Shown here: piece by piece, positions 8,867-16,465 of the stretch
Layout: the number at the start of each line of letters is the position of its first letter
How positions within the stretch are numbered: position 1 is the stretch's first letter
From: Massilia sp. W12
Lineage (GTDB): Bacteria; Pseudomonadota; Gammaproteobacteria; Burkholderiales; Burkholderiaceae_D
NCBI RefSeq assembly: GCF_037300705.1
Contig: NZ_CP147776.1
Location: forward strand, 2,046,001 to 2,110,000
Length of the DNA stretch: 64,000 bases
Direction of reading: 5' to 3'
Position numbers and translations under genes: made by a program
Notes under the pieces: model-generated
What the model saw: the letters and a program-made list of their open reading frames with translations, nothing else
Told to the model about the DNA's origin: nothing
Databases searched by the model: none

Positions 8867-10165
8867 ATGTCCGAATTGCAATATATGAGCGGCTTTGGCA
8901 ATGAGTTCGCCACCGAGGCGCTGCCGGGCGCTTTGCCGCAGGGGCAAAATTCGCCGCAGAAATGCGCCTATGGCTTGTATGCCGAGCAGATTTCCGGCAC
9001 CGCTTTCACCGCGCCGCGCGCGCATAACCGCCGCACCTGGATGTATCGCATCCGTCCGGCGGTGGTGCATGGGCGTTTTGCGCGTATCGATAACGGCAAG
9101 ATGCTGTCCCATTTTGACGCGATTGAGGCAAATCCCAATCAAATGCGCTGGAGTCCGCAGCCTATGCCGGCTGAGGCCACCGACTTTATTGCCGGCTGGA
9201 CCACCATGGCCGGCAATGGCTCGCCGGAGTCGCAAACCGGGCTGGCGGTGCATCTGTATGCGGCGAATGCCGATATGGGACAGCGCTTTTTTTATAACGC
9301 CGATGGCGAACTGTTGATTGTGCCGCAGGCCGGGCGCTTGCATATCGCCACTGAATTGGGGCGTCTGGACGTGGCGCCGCAGGAAATCTGTGTGATTCCG
9401 CGCGGCGTGCGTTTTCAAGTCAGCCTGCCGGATGGCCAGGCGCGCGGCTATATCTGCGAAAACTTTGGCGCTCATTTGCGTCTGCCTGATCTGGGTGTGA
9501 TCGGCTCGAATGGCCTGGCCAATCCGCGCGATTTTCAAACTCCGGTGGCGGCCTGGGAAGACCGCGCGGGCGATTTCACCCTGGTCGCCAAAATGGGCGG
9601 CAATCTGTGGGCTGCGTCTATCGGCCACAGCCCGCTGGATGTGGTGGCCTGGCATGGCAATATGGCGCCGTATAAATATGATTTGCGCCACTTCAACACC
9701 ATCGGCTCGATCAGCTATGACCATCCTGACCCGTCGATTTTCCTGGTGCTGCAATCGCCCTCGAATACGCCGGGCGTCGATGTGATTGATTTTGTGATTT
9801 TCCCGCCGCGCTGGTTAGCCGCTGAAAACACCTTCCGCCCGCCCTGGTTCCATCGCAATATCGCTGCCGAATTTATGGGGCTGATCCATGGCGAATACGA
9901 CGCCAAGGCGGATGGTTTTGTACCGGGCGGGGCCAGTCTGCATAACACCATGAGCGGCCACGGGCCGGATGCGGCGACCTTTGAAAAAGCCTCGAATATC
10001 AGCACCGCCACCCCGCATAAAGTGGCTGACACCATGGCGTTTATGTTTGAGTCTTGCAATATGATGAAGGCCACGCCGCACGCCACCCAATCGGCGCAGT
10101 TGCAGGCGGACTATGCGCAATGCTGGCAGAGCATACAAAAACATTTCAACCCGGATCAGGCATAA
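8867..10165 (+). CDS. hmgA: Homogentisate 1,2-dioxygenase
   Basis: This 432-residue cytosolic Fe(II) dioxygenase opens the ring of homogentisate to 4-maleylacetoacetate in tyrosine and phenylalanine catabolism. The N-terminal [13 protein letters not shown] is the family hallmark. The iron ligands can be placed in PPWFHRN (His), AAEFMGLI (Glu) and SGHGPD (His), within the conserved stretch [15 protein letters not shown]. The start at 8867 has AGAGGAG just upstream; an in-frame ATG at 8795 would add 24 unconserved residues. fahA starts 4 bases after the stop, so the two form an operon. The intermediate isomerase gene maiA is not in the window. Confidence 0.97.
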   Translation: MSELQYMSGFGNEFATEALPGALPQGQNSPQKCAYGLYAEQISGTAFTAPRAHNRRTWMYRIRPAVVHGRFARIDNGKMLSHFDAIEANPNQMRWSPQPMPAEATDFIAGWTTMAGNGSPESQTGLAVHLYAANADMGQRFFYNADGELLIVPQAGRLHIATELGRLDVAPQEICVIPRGVRFQVSLPDGQARGYICENFGAHLRLPDLGVIGSNGLANPRDFQTPVAAWEDRAGDFTLVAKMGGNLWAASIGHSPLDVVAWHGNMAPYKYDLRHFNTIGSISYDHPDPSIFLVLQSPSNTPGVDVIDFVIFPPRWLAAENTFRPPWFHRNIAAEFMGLIHGEYDAKADGFVPGGASLHNTMSGHGPDAATFEKASNISTATPHKVADTMAFMFESCNMMKATPHATQSAQLQADYAQCWQSIQKHFNPDQA

Positions 10166-10169
10166 AAAT

Positions 10170-11486
10170 ATGAGCGCACATTTGCAAGCGGCCCTGGCCG
10201 CCAACCCGACTTTACACCCGTCCCTGCGTTCCTGGCTGGCTTGCGCCAATGAGCCGGGCTGCGATTTTCCGATTCAAAACCTGCCGTTTGGCGTGTTCGC
10301 GCCAGCCGATGGCGCGCCGCGCGTGGGCGTGGCGATTGGCAATCTGGTGCTGGATTTGGCGGCGCTGCAGGCTGCTGGCCTGTTGTCCGTCCCTGGACTG
10401 GAAGCCGGCGTATTTGCGCAAGCTTCTTTGAATGCTTTCATCGGCCTGGGGCCGCAAGTCTGGCGCGCGCTGCGCTCGCAACTCTCGGCTTTGCTTGCGC
10501 AAGATACGCCGACCCTGCGCGATGATGCCGCGCTGCGGGCGCAAGCCTTGCATGCGCAAAACGCGGTGCGCATGCTGCTGCCGGTGGAAATTCCGGGCTA
10601 TACCGATTTCTATTCCTCCAAAGAGCATGCCACCAATGTCGGCTGTATGTTCCGCGACCCGAAAAACGCGCTGTTGCCGAATTGGCTGGAAATTCCGATT
10701 GGCTACAATGGCCGCGCTTCTTCGGTGGTGGTGTCAGGTACGCCGATTCATCGCCCGATGGGACAGATTAAAGGCCCGACCATGGAACGCCCGGTGTTGG
10801 CGCCGTGCGGCAAACTGGATTTTGAGCTGGAAACCGGCTTCATCATTGGCCGCGCCACCGCTTTGGGCGACGCCGTGCCGCTGGCCCGGGCGGAAGAGCA
10901 TATTTTCGGCATGGTGCTGCTGAATGACTGGAGCGCGCGCGATATTCAAGCCTGGGAATATGTGCCGCTGGGGCCTTTTAACGCTAAAACCTTCGGCACC
11001 ACGATTTCGCCCTGGGTGGTGACGATGGAAGCGCTGGAGCCTTTCCGCGTTATGCAACCGCAGCAGGAGCCGCAGCCGCTGGCGTATTTGCACGATGGCG
11101 CGGCGCATGGTTTTGATATTGCGCTGGAAGTCGATTTGCAGCCGGGCTATGGAGCGGGACACACGATTTGCCGCACCAATTTCAAGCATATGTATTGGAG
11201 CATGGCGCAGCAGCTCACCCATCACACGGTGTCGGGTTGCAATCTGAAAGTGGGCGATTTGATGGGTTCCGGCACCATCAGCGGGCCTGATAAAGATGCT
11301 TTCGGCTCGCTCTTGGAATTGACTTGGAACGGCGCCAATCCCTTGCGTTGGGGGCAGGGCGATGGCGTGATTGAGCGCAAATTCCTGGAAGATGGCGACA
11401 CCCTGATCATGCGCGGCTGGTGCGATGCGGGCGCGTTCCGCATCGGTTTTGGCGAGTGCAGCGGGCAAGTCTTGCCGGTGAAATAA
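10170..11486 (+). CDS. fahA: Fumarylacetoacetase
   Basis: This 438-residue enzyme hydrolyses 4-fumarylacetoacetate to fumarate and acetoacetate, the last step of homogentisate breakdown. The N-terminal FAH domain (FPIQNLPFGVF) precedes the catalytic hydrolase domain. That domain shows DFYSSKEHATNVG, the metal-binding ELETG and LLNDWSARDIQAWEY, and GSGTISGP toward the C-terminus, all conserved in the family. The start at 10170 is 4 bases beyond the hmgA stop. An upstream in-frame ATG at 10113 lies inside hmgA and is rejected. A GC-rich hairpin follows the stop. Confidence 0.97.
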   Translation: MSAHLQAALAANPTLHPSLRSWLACANEPGCDFPIQNLPFGVFAPADGAPRVGVAIGNLVLDLAALQAAGLLSVPGLEAGVFAQASLNAFIGLGPQVWRALRSQLSALLAQDTPTLRDDAALRAQALHAQNAVRMLLPVEIPGYTDFYSSKEHATNVGCMFRDPKNALLPNWLEIPIGYNGRASSVVVSGTPIHRPMGQIKGPTMERPVLAPCGKLDFELETGFIIGRATALGDAVPLARAEEHIFGMVLLNDWSARDIQAWEYVPLGPFNAKTFGTTISPWVVTMEALEPFRVMQPQQEPQPLAYLHDGAAHGFDIALEVDLQPGYGAGHTICRTNFKHMYWSMAQQLTHHTVSGCNLKVGDLMGSGTISGPDKDAFGSLLELTWNGANPLRWGQGDGVIERKFLEDGDTLIMRGWCDAGAFRIGFGECSGQVLPVK

Positions 11487-11494
11487 GCCGGCGT

Positions 11495-11523
11495 GCGGGC
11501 GCCGCTGTGATTGCGGCGCCCGC
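11495..11523 (+). terminator. GC-rich hairpin downstream of fahA
   Basis: The inverted repeat GCGGGCGCCGC / GCGGCGCCCGC with a short loop lies just after the fahA stop. It lacks a good T-run, so it may be an attenuating or processing hairpin rather than a strong intrinsic terminator. Confidence 0.4.
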
Positions 11524-11560
11524 CAATGGCGTTTCATGCGGCCACATCGAACACCCTGTC

Positions 11561-11604
11561 CAAAAAAGAATCCGGACATCACACAAGATGATGATGTCCG
11601 GATT
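11561..11604 (-). terminator. Minus-strand intrinsic terminator-like hairpin
   Basis: Perfect 13-base arms AATCCGGACATCA (11569-11581) and TGATGTCCGGATT (11592-11604) enclose a 10-base loop. On the minus strand the stem is followed by CTTTTTTG, the shape of an intrinsic terminator. No minus-strand gene ends nearby, so it would stop antisense transcription, or it could be an operator for the following plus-strand gene. Confidence 0.45.
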
Positions 11605-11682
11605 CAGCCAGACAACGCGCCTTGCTGGCATGCATACTGCTGTTTTTACGCACATCCGATCGCCAAACACAGGAGAAAATGC

Positions 11683-12498
11683 ATGCCACACGCCCTTTTG
11701 CAATCCAATATCGCCACCTTCAAAGCCTTGCATCAGCAAGGCCGCCTCTTATTGCCGAATGCATGGGACGGCATGAGCGTGCGCATGGCGCAGCAATGCG
11801 GCGCGCAGGCGCTTGCCACCACCAGCGCCGGGATTGCCTGGGCGCTTGGCATGCAAGATGGGCATCGCGCGCGGCGCAAGCAGATCATGCAATATCTGCA
11901 CATTATTTTGAGCGGCTGCGCTTTGCCTGTGAGCGTTGATATCGAAGATGGTTTGTTGCAAGAGGGGGAAAGCATGGCCGATCTGGCCGCCGATCTGCTG
12001 GCCTTGTCTTGCGCCGGCGTGAATCTGGAAGATAGCCGGCAGGGGCGTTCGCTGCCGCTGGAAGAAGGAGCGGCGCGGATTGCGGCTTTGCGTGCAGCGG
12101 TCGGTGCGCTGGATTATCCGCTGTTTATCAATGCCAGAATTGACGCCTGGCTGCGCGGCGAAACACGCGCGGCGCAAGATTTGATTGCGCGCGCGAATGC
12201 ATATTTTGCCGCTGGCGCGGATTGTGTTTTTATGCCGGGCTTGCTGGATCTGGACGTGATCCGCACGGTGGCGGCGAGTATCGACGGGCCTTTGAGTGTG
12301 ATGGCGCGCCCCGGCGGGCCGGATGCGGCAGCCTTGTTTGCCGCCGGCGCCTGCCGCGTCAGCGCCGGTTCCTTTTTCCCCGAGCAGGCATACAGCATGA
12401 CGCAGCGTGAAATGGCAGACTTTATGCGCGATGGCAGCTTGCAAGCGCAGTTTGCGCCGGCCATTTCGTATGCCGATTTGAATGCCGTGCTGGCTTGA
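11683..12498 (+). CDS. Isocitrate lyase / phosphoenolpyruvate mutase family protein
   Basis: This 271-residue TIM-barrel enzyme belongs to the PEP mutase/isocitrate lyase superfamily, whose members cleave or form C-C or P-C bonds of 2-oxo- and 2-hydroxy-acids with Mg2+. LLPNAWDGMSVRM at the N-terminus, SVDIEDG (metal-binding Asp-Glu-Asp) and VNLEDS fit the family. The KKCGH motif of true isocitrate lyases is absent, so an oxaloacetate hydrolase or 2-methylisocitrate-lyase-like activity is more likely; the substrate is not predictable. The start at 11683 follows AGGAGAA. The last 113 bases of this gene are duplicated at 16171-16283. Confidence 0.85.
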   Translation: MPHALLQSNIATFKALHQQGRLLLPNAWDGMSVRMAQQCGAQALATTSAGIAWALGMQDGHRARRKQIMQYLHIILSGCALPVSVDIEDGLLQEGESMADLAADLLALSCAGVNLEDSRQGRSLPLEEGAARIAALRAAVGALDYPLFINARIDAWLRGETRAAQDLIARANAYFAAGADCVFMPGLLDLDVIRTVAASIDGPLSVMARPGGPDAAALFAAGACRVSAGSFFPEQAYSMTQREMADFMRDGSLQAQFAPAISYADLNAVLA

Positions 12499-12680
12499 TC
12501 GGCCCCTTGTTTGATCATGGCGGCGCTGACGCCGCCTTGCATTGACAGCGCTGCGCCGCCATCAAGCCTGGAACACCTCGTAAGGCACGCCGCCTTGTAT
12601 CACGCCGACTAAGGCGGCTTTGTTTTCAGCGCTCTCGGCAAAGACTGCCAACACGCTGGCGGGTGTGCCTTTTTGCTGAT
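12386..12680. repeat. Direct repeat copy 1 (PEP-mutase 3' end plus DUF4214 3' end)
   Basis: This 295-base segment is nearly identical, with scattered substitutions and no length change, to 16171-16465. It spans the end of the intact PEP-mutase-family gene, the short intergenic palindromic region, and the last codons of a DUF4214 gene on the opposite strand. It marks one end of a tandem duplication. Confidence 0.9.
12562..12680 (-). pseudogene. C-terminal remnant of a DUF4214 protein gene
   Basis: About 39 codons read on the minus strand match the C-terminus of the intact DUF4214 gene at 16347-18425, ending GVPYEVFQA with the same stop. There is no start, and homology ends at 12680, where unrelated sequence leading to the ABC transporter genes begins. 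The intact copy suggests this is the stump left when the transporter cassette replaced the rest of a duplicated gene. Confidence 0.85.
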
Positions 12681-12745
12681 TTCTGCCGCGTCTGGAAAAT
12701 GCGGCGCAGGTATCGGGACGCATCAGCACCGTTCAAACCCGCGCC

Positions 12746-14101
12746 TTAAACCCGAGCGCCTGATGCAAACTGGCGGCGTCCCCACCAGTAGCGCAAGCCT
12801 CCCAGAAGCAGCCCAATCATAATCATCAGGCTGATGCTTAAGTTTTCATCCGCCAGGTACAGATGCAGCAGATAAAACAGCAGGCATAAGATTAAAGGCT
12901 GTAAGCCGATCAATACTTTTCCGACAAAGCCCGGGCCGGTATTGCGCCAAAAGTGGTACAGCGAAAACCAATGCATTTGCATCATGGCGAAAAAAAGCAG
13001 GGACGACTTTTCCATCACCAGCAAGCCTATGACCAAGCTGCACAACCAGATACTGACGAAGCCCCGCATGCCATAATGCGCCAGCTCTGCCTTTATATTG
13101 TTGTTTGCGCCCGGCAAGAGATGGAAAAATTTTTGTTCCTCCCGGCTTGCATCCAAACTGCCCAGAAAGCGCACTATATATGCAGTGGGCAGGAGTAAGC
13201 TGAACGACATGGTAAAGCCGATCAAGCCCGCTTGGCCTGTATAGAAATAGTGAAGTATGTCAGCTACGACGCCAAGGCATAAATAAAACGCGGTTTGCAA
13301 CCAATTGATTTCGGGCGGCAGCCCTGCGCACATGCGGTTTGCGAAGTGCTTGCTTTGTAATTGTCTTTTGAAGCCTGCGGTTTGCGGAGTGTCGAGATCA
13401 AAATACACTTGCCGGTTTTCCCATTTTTTGGGGCCTGCCTTCATTCCTTCTATGTCTTTTTTGAAATTCTGGATGATCCTCACTAAAGAATAGTGATGCA
13501 TGCCTCCACGCGGAAATTGATGCCAGATCAATAATATTGCGCACAGCAGGATAATTCCCAGCCCAAGCGCTATATTTGTTGCTGTTTGCGGCAAAGCGCT
13601 CACAAAATCGATGAGCATTTGGATCTTAATTTTGCCAAGAAAATTAAGCAGGGCAAGAGTCAAAATAAAGCCAGTCAGCCATTTGGATGTAAATGCTGCA
13701 GGGACTGCCAAAATCATTAAAAAGATTGCCGCAATACATAACATCGCATGCATAAAACTTCCGATGGCAGCGCTCAGCAATAAAACGCACGGCAGTTGCA
13801 GGGTGATAAATCCAAGAAGGGCGACTCGCCTGACTGCTGGATTCAAGCCCGGTAGCAGACATGCGGCTATCGGGTTATTTTGCTGATGTAATTGTATTAT
13901 CAGATAAATCCAATAGCATAAACTGAGAAAAGGCATCACTATACATAGCATCAGCAGAGCCGTTATATGCAATCCTTCTTTGAATCCATAGGTGATGCTG
14001 AAAACAGGGATGCACAGAGCTGCCAGCAGCATAACTCCCAGCAAGATCGATTTTTTGCGTGCAGCCCAGACCTGAAGCAGAATGGCGCTGTATTGTTTCA
14101 T
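12746..14101 (-). CDS. ABC-2 type transporter permease
   Basis: This 451-residue polytopic membrane protein has about 10-12 hydrophobic segments, the first at residues 17-37 (SILLGVMLLAALCIPVFSI), and no catalytic motifs. Its start overlaps the stop of the ATPase gene upstream by ATGA, so it is the membrane partner of that ATPase. The size and position match permeases of exporters governed by YtrA-type GntR regulators, often linked to cell-envelope stress or peptide antibiotics. The substrate is unknown. Base composition is lower in GC than the flanking genes, in line with the cassette having been inserted. Confidence 0.8.
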   Translation of the reverse strand: MKQYSAILLQVWAARKKSILLGVMLLAALCIPVFSITYGFKEGLHITALLMLCIVMPFLSLCYWIYLIIQLHQQNNPIAACLLPGLNPAVRRVALLGFITLQLPCVLLLSAAIGSFMHAMLCIAAIFLMILAVPAAFTSKWLTGFILTLALLNFLGKIKIQMLIDFVSALPQTATNIALGLGIILLCAILLIWHQFPRGGMHHYSLVRIIQNFKKDIEGMKAGPKKWENRQVYFDLDTPQTAGFKRQLQSKHFANRMCAGLPPEINWLQTAFYLCLGVVADILHYFYTGQAGLIGFTMSFSLLLPTAYIVRFLGSLDASREEQKFFHLLPGANNNIKAELAHYGMRGFVSIWLCSLVIGLLVMEKSSLLFFAMMQMHWFSLYHFWRNTGPGFVGKVLIGLQPLILCLLFYLLHLYLADENLSISLMIMIGLLLGGLRYWWGRRQFASGARV

Positions 14102-14979
14102 GCCGTCACCTCAATAAAAAAATCTTCCAGCGTAATGTTTTCCAGGTGCAAATGGGGAAATTTGCTGCGCGCAGACTGCATTTGTCCGTGCTCAAACCAC
14201 AGCAATGCGCGCATGCCGGTGCTTGTAATCTGGCTCTGCTTTAATAATCGCACCCCGATTCCCTGCAGAGCTTGTGCTTCGCTCTGACTCAGATTGACGT
14301 GAAAAACCTGTTCATGAAGCGCATCCAAGGGAGCTTGCAACTGAATTTTTCCATGCGCCATAAAAGCACAATCCATCGCCACCCGTTCCAAATCTGACAA
14401 AATATGAGTGGAATATAGCAACGTGGTTTCCTGTTGCGTCAAAATATCAACAATTTCACGCAAAAATTCACGTCGCGCGCCTGGGTCTAAACTGGCTGCG
14501 GGTTCATCCAGAATCAATAACTCAGGATCATGCGCTACCGCGCGGATGATTGATAAACGCTGTTTTTGCCCTGGCGATAAGGTGCAGATCAAGCGCTCGC
14601 CAATATCATGCAAATCCCAACGATGCAATAAACTCTCGACTCTGTTGCGATTCCAGCGCGGATAAAAATTCTCAAAATATTGCAACATCATGCGCGGACT
14701 GAGCCAGCCATATAAGTCAGGGTTTTGCGGCACAAAGCCGATTTTGGCGCGTGTCGCATCCGACATTTTCTTGATATCTTCGCCAAATATACGCACCTGT
14801 CCGCCATCTGCGTCTTGCAAACCCAGTATGGTTTCAAACAACGTCGATTTACCTGCGCCATTGCGTGCTAATAATCCAATTGCCTGCCCGGCCTGAATAT
14901 TCCAATTCAGGTTTTTCAATATCTGAGTCGGGCCATATGATTTTTGCAGCCCTTGAATTTCAATCACATCATGTTTCAT
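14098..14979 (-). CDS. ABC transporter ATP-binding protein
   Basis: This 293-residue nucleotide-binding subunit energises the adjacent permease. Walker A is ARNGAGKST (about residues 38-46), the ABC signature LSPGQKQRL, and Walker B ELLILDEPAASLDPG, followed by the H-loop in LLYSTHILSDLERVAMDC. A C-terminal domain of about 70 residues follows, common in this exporter class. It overlaps the genes on both sides by 4 bases (ATGA), which shows a tightly coupled regulator-ATPase-permease operon. Confidence 0.93.
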   Translation of the reverse strand: MKHDVIEIQGLQKSYGPTQILKNLNWNIQAGQAIGLLARNGAGKSTLFETILGLQDADGGQVRIFGEDIKKMSDATRAKIGFVPQNPDLYGWLSPRMMLQYFENFYPRWNRNRVESLLHRWDLHDIGERLICTLSPGQKQRLSIIRAVAHDPELLILDEPAASLDPGARREFLREIVDILTQQETTLLYSTHILSDLERVAMDCAFMAHGKIQLQAPLDALHEQVFHVNLSQSEAQALQGIGVRLLKQSQITSTGMRALLWFEHGQMQSARSKFPHLHLENITLEDFFIEVTA

Positions 14980-15368
14980 GGATTTTCCTTGAGGATTTGA
15001 GCAAACAGTGTCAGTGCTTCACTGTCTGTAAGTTCGAGTTGTCGGACTTCTTGCGCCGCCCTTTGCAAAGTGGGGCGCAATAAGTGGCCGCGCTCAGGGG
15101 TTTGCATATGCGAATGTTGCGCCACGCTCATGCCTTGACCACGGCGGCGCACAATCAACCCTTCCATTTCCAGCAAATTCCAGGCCTTGGAAACGGTCAT
15201 GGGATTGACTGCCAGAAATTGCGCCAGCTCACGGACCGAAGGCATGTCTGCTCCTGGAGGCAGCTGACCGCTGGCGATCAGGCGGCGTACTTGATCCATC
15301 AATTGACGATAGATGGGATCTGCGCTGCCTGTCGCTATCGAGTACAGCGAAAGGTTTTTATCAGTCAT
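14976..15368 (-). CDS. GntR-family regulator, YtrA subfamily
   Basis: This 130-residue transcriptional repressor starts the transporter operon. The winged-helix domain spans about residues 15-85 (PIYRQLMDQVRRLIASGQLP, then PSVRELAQFLAVNPMTVSKA and GLIVRRRGQGMSV). A short C-terminal helix of about 40 residues replaces the large effector domain of other GntR proteins, which is the YtrA hallmark. It is probably autoregulated through the inverted repeat at 15414-15431, which sits at the predicted transcription start. Confidence 0.9.
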   Translation of the reverse strand: MTDKNLSLYSIATGSADPIYRQLMDQVRRLIASGQLPPGADMPSVRELAQFLAVNPMTVSKAWNLLEMEGLIVRRRGQGMSVAQHSHMQTPERGHLLRPTLQRAAQEVRQLELTDSEALTLFAQILKENP

Positions 15369-15413
15369 ATTGCGCTGCTTCGCATACGGGTTGGGCAGGT
15401 TATCTGCACTGGT

Positions 15414-15431
15414 GTATTAGTTACGTAATAC
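15414..15431. promoter_or_regulatory. Putative GntR operator GTATTA-N6-TAATAC
   Basis: A perfect inverted repeat GTATTA/TAATAC with 6-base spacing lies directly downstream of the -10 box of the GntR-ABC operon and would cover its transcription start. Its position and symmetry suit autorepression by the YtrA-type regulator. Confidence 0.55.
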
Positions 15432-15460
15432 AGTATAGTTTGATAAAGTCGGCTTGGCAA
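15432..15460 (-). promoter_or_regulatory. Promoter of the GntR-ABC operon (TTGCCA-N17-TATACT)
   Basis: On the minus strand a -35 box TTGCCA (15455-15460) and a -10 box TATACT (15432-15437) are separated by exactly 17 bases, about 65 bases upstream of the regulator gene. It is a near-consensus sigma-70 promoter. Confidence 0.65.
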
Positions 15461-15474
15461 GCATGCTTGCCAAT
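15455..15474. repeat. Perfect 20-base palindrome over the -35 box, followed by T7
   Basis: TTGGCAAGCATGCTTGCCAA is a perfect palindrome that includes the -35 hexamer. On the plus strand it is followed by seven T, so it could act as a plus-strand terminator or as a second regulatory site. No plus-strand gene precedes it within several kilobases, which makes a regulatory role more plausible. Confidence 0.45.
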
Positions 15475-15495
15475 TTTTTTGCATCATAGTTAGCG

Positions 15496-15998
15496 TTGGT
15501 TGGAGGAGGAGTGAAGCGGGAGGGATTTGGCGCAGCCGGACAGGGGCAAAAAAAACGGCGCGCTCATCAAGAGCGCGCCGCTGATGTCAGCTCAGGCTGG
15601 ACTTAGAAGTAATAGCTGGCGAACAGGCCGGCATGGTTGCCGCTGAAGCTCGCATTGCTGTTTTCCAGGGTGTACTTCTCGTTCACCAGGCGGAAAGACA
15701 CGCCCCAGTTTTTCGCGCCCATGTATTCCACCGCCAGCACGCCGCCGGTGGTGTTGCCGTAGTTGCCGTTCAGATTCGCCGCTGCGCCGCTGCCGCTCAA
15801 GCGGGCAACATGGTAGCCAACGGTGGCTTGCAGCGACACTTGCGGTGCAACGCGGTATTCCACGCCGCCCTTGAGATCCAGACCGGAGCCGGCGCGGATG
15901 TTGACCGAGCTGCAGTCAGTGTATTCCGCGGTGGCCAGTGTGTCGCCGCCATAGGTGGCGCTTACGTGCAATACCGGACGCCGAGCGCCAGTGTTTGC
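15496..15998. repeat. Direct repeat copy 1 of the outer-membrane barrel locus
   Basis: This segment corresponds to 18561-19184 with high identity, from the terminator region into the barrel gene. It lacks an internal 123-base block and differs by 2 bases in the A-run of the terminator. Confidence 0.88.
15548..15580 (-). terminator. Intrinsic terminator after the decayed barrel gene
   Basis: On the minus strand a stem CGGCGCGCTC/GAGCGCGCCG with a 5-base loop is followed by eight T. It is the same terminator as at 18613-18643, differing only in T-run length. Confidence 0.8.
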
Positions 15999-16037
15999 GG
16001 CGCCGGCCAACAGCGTCTGATACCGGTGGCGCTTCAA
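15603..16037 (-). pseudogene. Decayed copy of outer-membrane beta-barrel gene (signal peptide lost, 41 codons deleted)
   Basis: The open frame is a duplicate of the intact barrel gene at 18666-19250. The N-terminal signal peptide is replaced by an unrelated sequence (MKRHRYQTLLAGAA), so the product could not reach the outer membrane. An in-frame deletion removes 41 residues: after TVGYHV the copy continues directly with ARLSGSG. Substitutions such as CSSV for GSSV also appear. The C-terminal SYYF barrel end and the terminator are intact. Confidence 0.8.
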
Positions 16038-16170
16038 AGGAGTTGCAGCGGGCTGATCTTAGCCCGGTGGACACACTAAGCAAGCGGCGTGTGCGCATCC
16101 GCCCCAAGAGCAAGAACAATGACGGCGCCACGCAAGCTTTGATGTTCGAATCCGGCCAGACTCCGCGAAC
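15999..16170. other. Junction segment of the duplication
   Basis: This 172-base stretch sits between the two repeat copies and has no counterpart in the window. It holds no convincing gene. It could be a scar of a mobile element, but I see no inverted repeats or transposase motif that I recognise. Confidence 0.4.
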
Positions 16171-16283
16171 AGGCATCCAGCATGACAAGGCGTGAAATGG
16201 CAGACTTTATGCGCGATGGCAGCTTGCAAGCGCAGTTTGCGCCGGCCATTTCGTATGCCGATTTGAATGCCGTGCTGGCTTGA
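16171..16283 (+). pseudogene. 3' remnant of the PEP-mutase family gene
   Basis: The last codons of the PEP-mutase-family gene (MADFMRDGSLQAQFAPAISY onward, same stop) reappear here without the rest. It is the left end of repeat copy 2 (16171-16465) and continues without a break into the end of the intact DUF4214 gene. Confidence 0.85.
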
Positions 16284-16465
16284 TCGGCGCCTTGTTTGAT
16301 CATGGCGGCGCTGACGCCGCCTTGCATTGACAGCGCTGCGCCGCCATCAAGCCTGGAACACCTCGTAAGGCACGCCGGCTTGTATCACGCCGACTAAGGC
16401 GGCTTGGTTTTCCGCGCTCTCGGCAAAGGCTGCCAACACGCTGGCGGGTGTGCCTTTTTGCTGAT
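16171..16465. repeat. Direct repeat copy 2 (PEP-mutase 3' end plus DUF4214 3' end)
   Basis: This is the partner of 12386-12680 with equal length. Here the DUF4214 side is the functional gene and the PEP-mutase side is the remnant, the reverse of copy 1. Confidence 0.9.

Noticed and set aside
15999-16170. Possible insertion sequence scar at the duplication junction
   Set aside because: No terminal inverted repeats, target duplication or transposase fragment that I can recognise.
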